From Alphaproteobacteria bacterium (GTDB taxonomy: Bacteria > Pseudomonadota > Alphaproteobacteria > Acetobacterales > Acetobacteraceae): DNA of 9,234 nt. Below the pieces are notes generated by a model. That model was not told where the DNA came from. It did no database searches and worked only from the letters and a program-made list of their open reading frames with translations. Both the position numbers and the translations under genes were made by a program. Positions within the stretch are counted from its first letter, which is position 1. Every line of letters starts with the position of its first letter. The stretch covers positions 1 to 9,234 of the forward strand of contig JAMFRY010000304.1 of assembly GCA_026225015.1 (NCBI GenBank). Direction: 5' to 3'. This document shows positions 6,168 through 9,234 of the stretch, piece by piece.

Positions 6168-7282
6168 GGACAGATACGGCTCTGCTGGCGCGCGATGCCG
6201 AGGGGTTGTTCTGGATGGCGCGCTATCTGGAGCGCGTGGAAAACCTGGCTCGGCTGATCGAGGTGACGCAAAGTTTCGAAAGCCCGGGTTATGAGGCCGA
6301 AGCCTGGCTGGGGCTGATCCGCATCAATTCCGATGAGCGGAATTTCGAGTTGCGCGGATTTTCCGTGGAAGCCGAGCATGTGAAGCGCTTCTATTTGCTG
6401 GATTGCGGCAACCCGACCTCGGTACCGTCCAATCTGGAAGACGCCCGCACCAACGCCCGCACGCTGCGGCCGCTGATGAGCACCGAGATGTGGCGTCAGC
6501 TCAACGTTTTTCACCGCTATGTGAGCCACTTGACTCCGGCCGACCTGCAAGGCGATGCGCTGAACCGGCTCTGCAATCATTTGAAGGATGGCGTGCAGGC
6601 CCATACCGGCATTACCGAGGGCACATTGTACCGCGATCAGGGTTGGTATTTCTACGAAATGGGCCGGCTGATCGAGCGCGCCGACCAGACCACCCGCATG
6701 CTGGACATCAAATACACCGCTCTGCTGCCGCGCGAAGGCGAGGCCAAGCGCGTGGCGGAGTTGACGCAATGGAATGCCGTGCTGCGGGCCGCAGCCGGCT
6801 ACCATGCCTTCAAGCGCCTGTCGCGCGCGAGCTTTTCCAGCGAGGATGTGGTGCATTTTCTGCTGCGCGATCCGTCCTCCCCGCGCTCGGTGCTGCTTTG
6901 CCTGCGGCGGACCGAGGCGCATCTGGACGATCTGCGGCGCATCTACGGACTTTCGCGCAGCAGCGAAGCGATGGAGGTTGCAGAATATTTACGTGAAGTT
7001 CTGACTGAAAAGCCGATCGGCCATATTCTCGCCACCGGATTGCATCACTATCTCGATGTCGTGCAGATTCATATTCAAAACTTGGCAGGCGCCATCGGCC
7101 GCACCTTCTTTCGCGACTGGCGGCCCGCTGCCCCCGGCCTGGCTGAATCCCATTTGGGCGAATCGGCGCAAGCGGAATCTCAACCCGCCGCGCAGTCGCA
7201 GAGCCAAGGTCAAGGCGCCGTGGCTGCGTCTGCCACGCCGCCGGGCAGTATTGCCGGAGGCAGAACCGAGGCCTTGGCGTGA
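6164..7282 (+). CDS. Stand-alone alpha-E domain protein (DUF403)
   Basis: 372 residues, predicted all-helical and cytoplasmic. Family landmarks are ARYLERVENLAR (19-30) near the N-terminus and GWYFYEMGRLIERADQTTRM (160-179) in the middle, the two internally similar helical segments typical of alpha-E. The domain ends near residue 318. A tail of about 54 residues follows, rich in Ala, Ser, Gln and Gly (for example AAQSQSQGQGAVAASA, 342-357) and probably disordered. Alpha-E proteins are near-constant partners of circularly permuted ATP-grasp proteins. They are proposed to be accessory subunits or to handle the peptide product, but their biochemistry is unclear. The gene overlaps the ATP-grasp gene (ATGA, 6164-6167) and the glycosyltransferase gene (GTGA, 7279-7282), so all three are probably one translationally coupled unit. 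Confidence 0.94.
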   Translation: MRTDTALLARDAEGLFWMARYLERVENLARLIEVTQSFESPGYEAEAWLGLIRINSDERNFELRGFSVEAEHVKRFYLLDCGNPTSVPSNLEDARTNARTLRPLMSTEMWRQLNVFHRYVSHLTPADLQGDALNRLCNHLKDGVQAHTGITEGTLYRDQGWYFYEMGRLIERADQTTRMLDIKYTALLPREGEAKRVAELTQWNAVLRAAAGYHAFKRLSRASFSSEDVVHFLLRDPSSPRSVLLCLRRTEAHLDDLRRIYGLSRSSEAMEVAEYLREVLTEKPIGHILATGLHHYLDVVQIHIQNLAGAIGRTFFRDWRPAAPGLAESHLGESAQAESQPAAQSQSQGQGAVAASATPPGSIAGGRTEALA

Positions 7283-8931
7283 GCAATCCTTCAACGACGA
7301 TGCCTGTGCCGGCGGAACTGACAGCGCCGCGTGATTTTGCCTGGCTTCGGCAAGCGGTGGTTTTGCCGGTGCTGATTTTCAGCATCGCGCTGGTTCTACG
7401 GCTGATCGATCTGGGCAGCCGGCCATTCTGGCTGGACGAGGTTTTCACCCTGCAACGGGTAAGCCTCAAGCCGGCCGCCCTGGTGCGTGATTCGCTGTTG
7501 AATCACCACATGCCGAGCTTTTTTCTGATGCTCTCGGCGCTGATGCCGCTGGGCGATCCGCAATTCTGGCTGCGGGTGCCCTCGGCCGCTTTCGGCGCGC
7601 TTTCGGTGACGATGGTTTACCTGATCGGCAACCGCGTTGCCGGGCGCAGCGCCGGCGCATTCGCGGCGCTGATCCTATGCCTTTCGCCCACCGCCTTGGC
7701 CTTCAGCCAGGAGGCGCGCTCCTACACCATGGAAATGAGCCTGATCCTGGTTGCATTGTTTGGAATCGCCATGCTGGCGATGGACATTCCCGCGGCCTCG
7801 ATGGGATGGCGGGAAAAGGGCGCGGCGCGGTGGGCCTGGGTGGCGTTTGCGCTGGGTTCCGCGGCCGCGCTGGATGTGCTGGGCGACGGGCTGCCCTGGG
7901 TGATCACCGCCAATTTGATCGGCCTGGTGATGGCGACCAAGTCGGCGCGGCGGGCGCAGCTCTTGCGGAATCTCCTGGCCGCCGACCTGGTGATCGCGGC
8001 GTTGAGCGGGCCGTTCTACATCATGATGGCAATGACGGTCGAAAACGGCTTTACGCATAGTTTCGACTGGATTCCGCCGCTGACCGGACCGCGGATCTGG
8101 TACAATATCGGTTCGATCTATCTGATGCGTGTCGCCGATTCGGTGACCTTCAAGCTGATGACGGTTTCAACTCCGCCCGCGCTGATCTGGCTGATCGATG
8201 CCGGCCTGATTCTCAGCGCCGGGTTCGGGGCGTGGCGGTTGCGGCAACGGCCTGGGCTGTTGGCGGCGCTGGGCCTGTCCTTCTTGATCCTGCCGGTCGC
8301 GACGATTGTGATCTCGGTTTGGAAGCCGCTATTGTTGCCGCGCTATATTCTGTGGAGCGCCGCGCCATTTGCAATTCTTGCCGGAATCGGCGCCAGTATT
8401 GCCATTTCGGTTCTGCCGCGGCGCGGGCGGATGATCACATTCGGCGCCATTGCGGCTTTGCTGATGGTTAACCTGCTGCCCTATTACAGCGTGGAGACCA
8501 AGCCGCGCTGGGATATCGCGGCGCAGATGCTGGCTAGCGAAGTTGCGCCCGGCGACGTGGTTTATCTGAACGACAAGGGCGCGCTGCCGCTTTTGCGGGT
8601 ATATCTGCCGCCGGGCGCCGTGCCGGTGGTGCTGAAGGATTCGGATGGCGATCTGCAGCATGCGGAGGCGGCGCAATTGCAGGGCAAGCGGGTATGGGCC
8701 GTGTTCGGCCATGCCGGGCAGAGTTCCTCCAAGCGGGAATGGCCGCAATTCTATCAGCACATCGCGCCGCTGGGCACGCCGGTGCAGATTCAGATGGCGG
8801 GTAATCGGATATACATCACGGAGTTCGACGCCACGAGTCACGGTTTGACGGAGAATTGCGTGCCGCCCGCGCCGTTGACGCCACCCGCGCCGCAATCTGC
8901 GATGCCGGCTCCGGTTGCTCCCTGCGGCTAA
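7279..8931 (+). CDS. GT39/ArnT-like integral membrane glycosyltransferase
   Basis: 550 residues with many hydrophobic segments (roughly 27-45, 78-92, 103-118, 125-142, 152-170, 184-198, 205-220, 234-252, 300-316, 327-347, 358-377, 385-402), then a soluble domain of about 150 residues. The first periplasmic loop has the acidic motif WLDE (51-54) and the next has SQEARSY (143-149), both hallmarks of the PMT/ArnT fold (PMT_2), which transfers sugar from a polyprenyl-phosphate carrier on the outer face of the inner membrane. The tail (527-550) is Pro/Ala-rich with two cysteines. The GTG start at 7279 has GAGG 7 bases upstream and overlaps the alpha-E stop; an ATG at 7300 is a weaker alternative. 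This family is not a standard member of the amidoligase neighbourhood, so its coupling here is notable. Donor and acceptor are unknown. Confidence 0.9.
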   Translation: MSNPSTTMPVPAELTAPRDFAWLRQAVVLPVLIFSIALVLRLIDLGSRPFWLDEVFTLQRVSLKPAALVRDSLLNHHMPSFFLMLSALMPLGDPQFWLRVPSAAFGALSVTMVYLIGNRVAGRSAGAFAALILCLSPTALAFSQEARSYTMEMSLILVALFGIAMLAMDIPAASMGWREKGAARWAWVAFALGSAAALDVLGDGLPWVITANLIGLVMATKSARRAQLLRNLLAADLVIAALSGPFYIMMAMTVENGFTHSFDWIPPLTGPRIWYNIGSIYLMRVADSVTFKLMTVSTPPALIWLIDAGLILSAGFGAWRLRQRPGLLAALGLSFLILPVATIVISVWKPLLLPRYILWSAAPFAILAGIGASIAISVLPRRGRMITFGAIAALLMVNLLPYYSVETKPRWDIAAQMLASEVAPGDVVYLNDKGALPLLRVYLPPGAVPVVLKDSDGDLQHAEAAQLQGKRVWAVFGHAGQSSSKREWPQFYQHIAPLGTPVQIQMAGNRIYITEFDATSHGLTENCVPPAPLTPPAPQSAMPAPVAPCG

Positions 8932-8946
8932 ACCGGGAGCAATCGG
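8911..8946 (+). terminator. Hairpin straddling the glycosyltransferase stop (possible terminator)
   Basis: CCGGTTGCTCCC (8911-8922) pairs with GGGAGCAATCGG (8935-8946): 12 base pairs with one G-U, around a 12-base loop that contains the TAA stop (8929-8931). It sits exactly at the end of the plus-strand unit, as a terminator or RNA-stabilising structure would. There is no T-run after it (the sequence continues TTGGGCG), so intrinsic termination is uncertain. The 3' arm can instead form a shorter hairpin, CAATCG (8940-8945) with CGATTG (8952-8957). Confidence 0.45.
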
Positions 8947-8970
8947 TTGGGCGATTGTGCCATGGGTCAA

Positions 8971-8980
8971 AAAATAATAT
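8971..8980 (+). promoter_or_regulatory. A+T-rich box, possible -10 of the clpP-like gene
   Basis: AAAATAATAT, including TAATAT at 8975-8980, is the only A+T-rich patch in the 82-base gap and lies about 34 bases before the ATG. No well-spaced -35 is visible (TTGTGC at 8955-8960 is only 14 bases away). It suggests an independent start for the protease gene, but the evidence is weak. Confidence 0.25.
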
Positions 8981-9013
8981 GAATTGCGCCACTTCAACGA
9001 TAAGGCCAATTCA

Positions 9014-9234
9014 ATGACACCCGATGAGCCAGAAAAAGACGATAAGGATACCGACAAGGTCGCGCTTGAGCCGAGCACGCCCAAAATCATCGAAGAAGCG
9101 CTGTTCAAACGGCGCTACGTTTTGATCACCGGACAGATCAATGATCGGATCGCCAAAACCACAACGGAACGCCTGCTGGCGCTGGCCGCGGCGAATGATG
9201 CGCCGATCAATGTTTTTATCAGTTCACCTGGCGG
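9014..9234 (+). CDS. ClpP-family serine protease subunit (partial, paralogous type)
   Basis: The first 73 codons are present; the gene runs off the right edge. After a charged, Asp/Lys-rich N-terminus of about 22 residues, ALFKRRYVLITGQINDRIAK (29-48) and NVFISSPGG (66 on) match the start of the ClpP fold, including the conserved S-P-G-G strand-turn that forms the oxyanion region. The catalytic Ser, His and Asp lie beyond the window, so activity cannot be judged. The FKRRYVLITGQI form and the charged start look like the second ClpP-like protein of many alphaproteobacteria rather than the housekeeping ClpP; that is inference. TAAGG lies 8 bases before the ATG. The hairpin and the 82-base gap upstream suggest a separate transcription unit from the glycosyltransferase. 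Confidence 0.85.
   Translation, partial: MTPDEPEKDDKDTDKVALEPSTPKIIEEALFKRRYVLITGQINDRIAKTTTERLLALAAANDAPINVFISSPG

Noticed and set aside
5993..6922. Long open frame antisense to the alpha-E gene (309 codons)
   Set aside because: No recognisable motif and it lies wholly across two well-supported sense genes; typical high-G+C shadow.
1..9234. Search by eye for tRNA, rRNA, CRISPR arrays, insertion sequences and attachment sites
   Set aside because: No cloverleaf, rRNA-like stretch, regularly spaced repeats, transposase motifs or flanking terminal repeats were seen.

Overview
The window looks like the chromosome of an alphaproteobacterium. It is G+C-rich (roughly 60-65% by eye), strongly G/C at third codon positions, and densely packed, with genes joined by 4-base start/stop overlaps. 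The protein families fit Rhodospirillales/Acetobacteraceae-like bacteria, but that placement is inference from style and gene content, not from a marker gene.

The centre is a divergent pair of transcription units around a 488-base intergenic region (4204-4691). Leftward (minus strand) run a fusion protein of a circularly permuted ATP-grasp-like domain and an alpha-E domain (1963-4203), a transglutaminase-like cysteine hydrolase (1100-1966), an HSL-family alpha/beta-hydrolase (85-1032), and the first 29 codons of a membrane protein (1-88). Rightward (plus strand) run an intact circularly permuted ATP-grasp protein (4692-6167), a stand-alone alpha-E protein (6164-7282), and a GT39/ArnT-like membrane glycosyltransferase (7279-8931). 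A hairpin straddles the last stop codon. After an 82-base gap the window ends inside a ClpP-family protease subunit (9014 onward).

The set ATP-grasp + alpha-E + transglutaminase-like protein is a known conserved neighbourhood, predicted by comparative genomics (Iyer, Aravind and colleagues) to make an amide-linked peptide or peptide tag and to process it. The substrate is not established in what I can see. In other genomes the set often includes the proteasome-like Anbu peptidase, which is not in this window. The two arms carry one ATP-grasp each, and they are not equivalent. The plus-strand copy keeps the LEDNARTPSG, KPVGESGGYG and SQGGGSKDTWV motifs. The minus-strand copy lacks about 60 residues spanning the Lys/Gly-rich motif and has altered the acidic motif, so it is probably a catalytically dead partner or scaffold.

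The less expected parts are a lipid-linked-sugar type glycosyltransferase translationally coupled to the alpha-E gene, an esterase downstream of the transglutaminase, and an intergenic region with a dyad over a candidate minus-strand promoter plus a structured leader before the plus-strand operon. Together these suggest a cell-envelope or exported-conjugate role, but that is inference.
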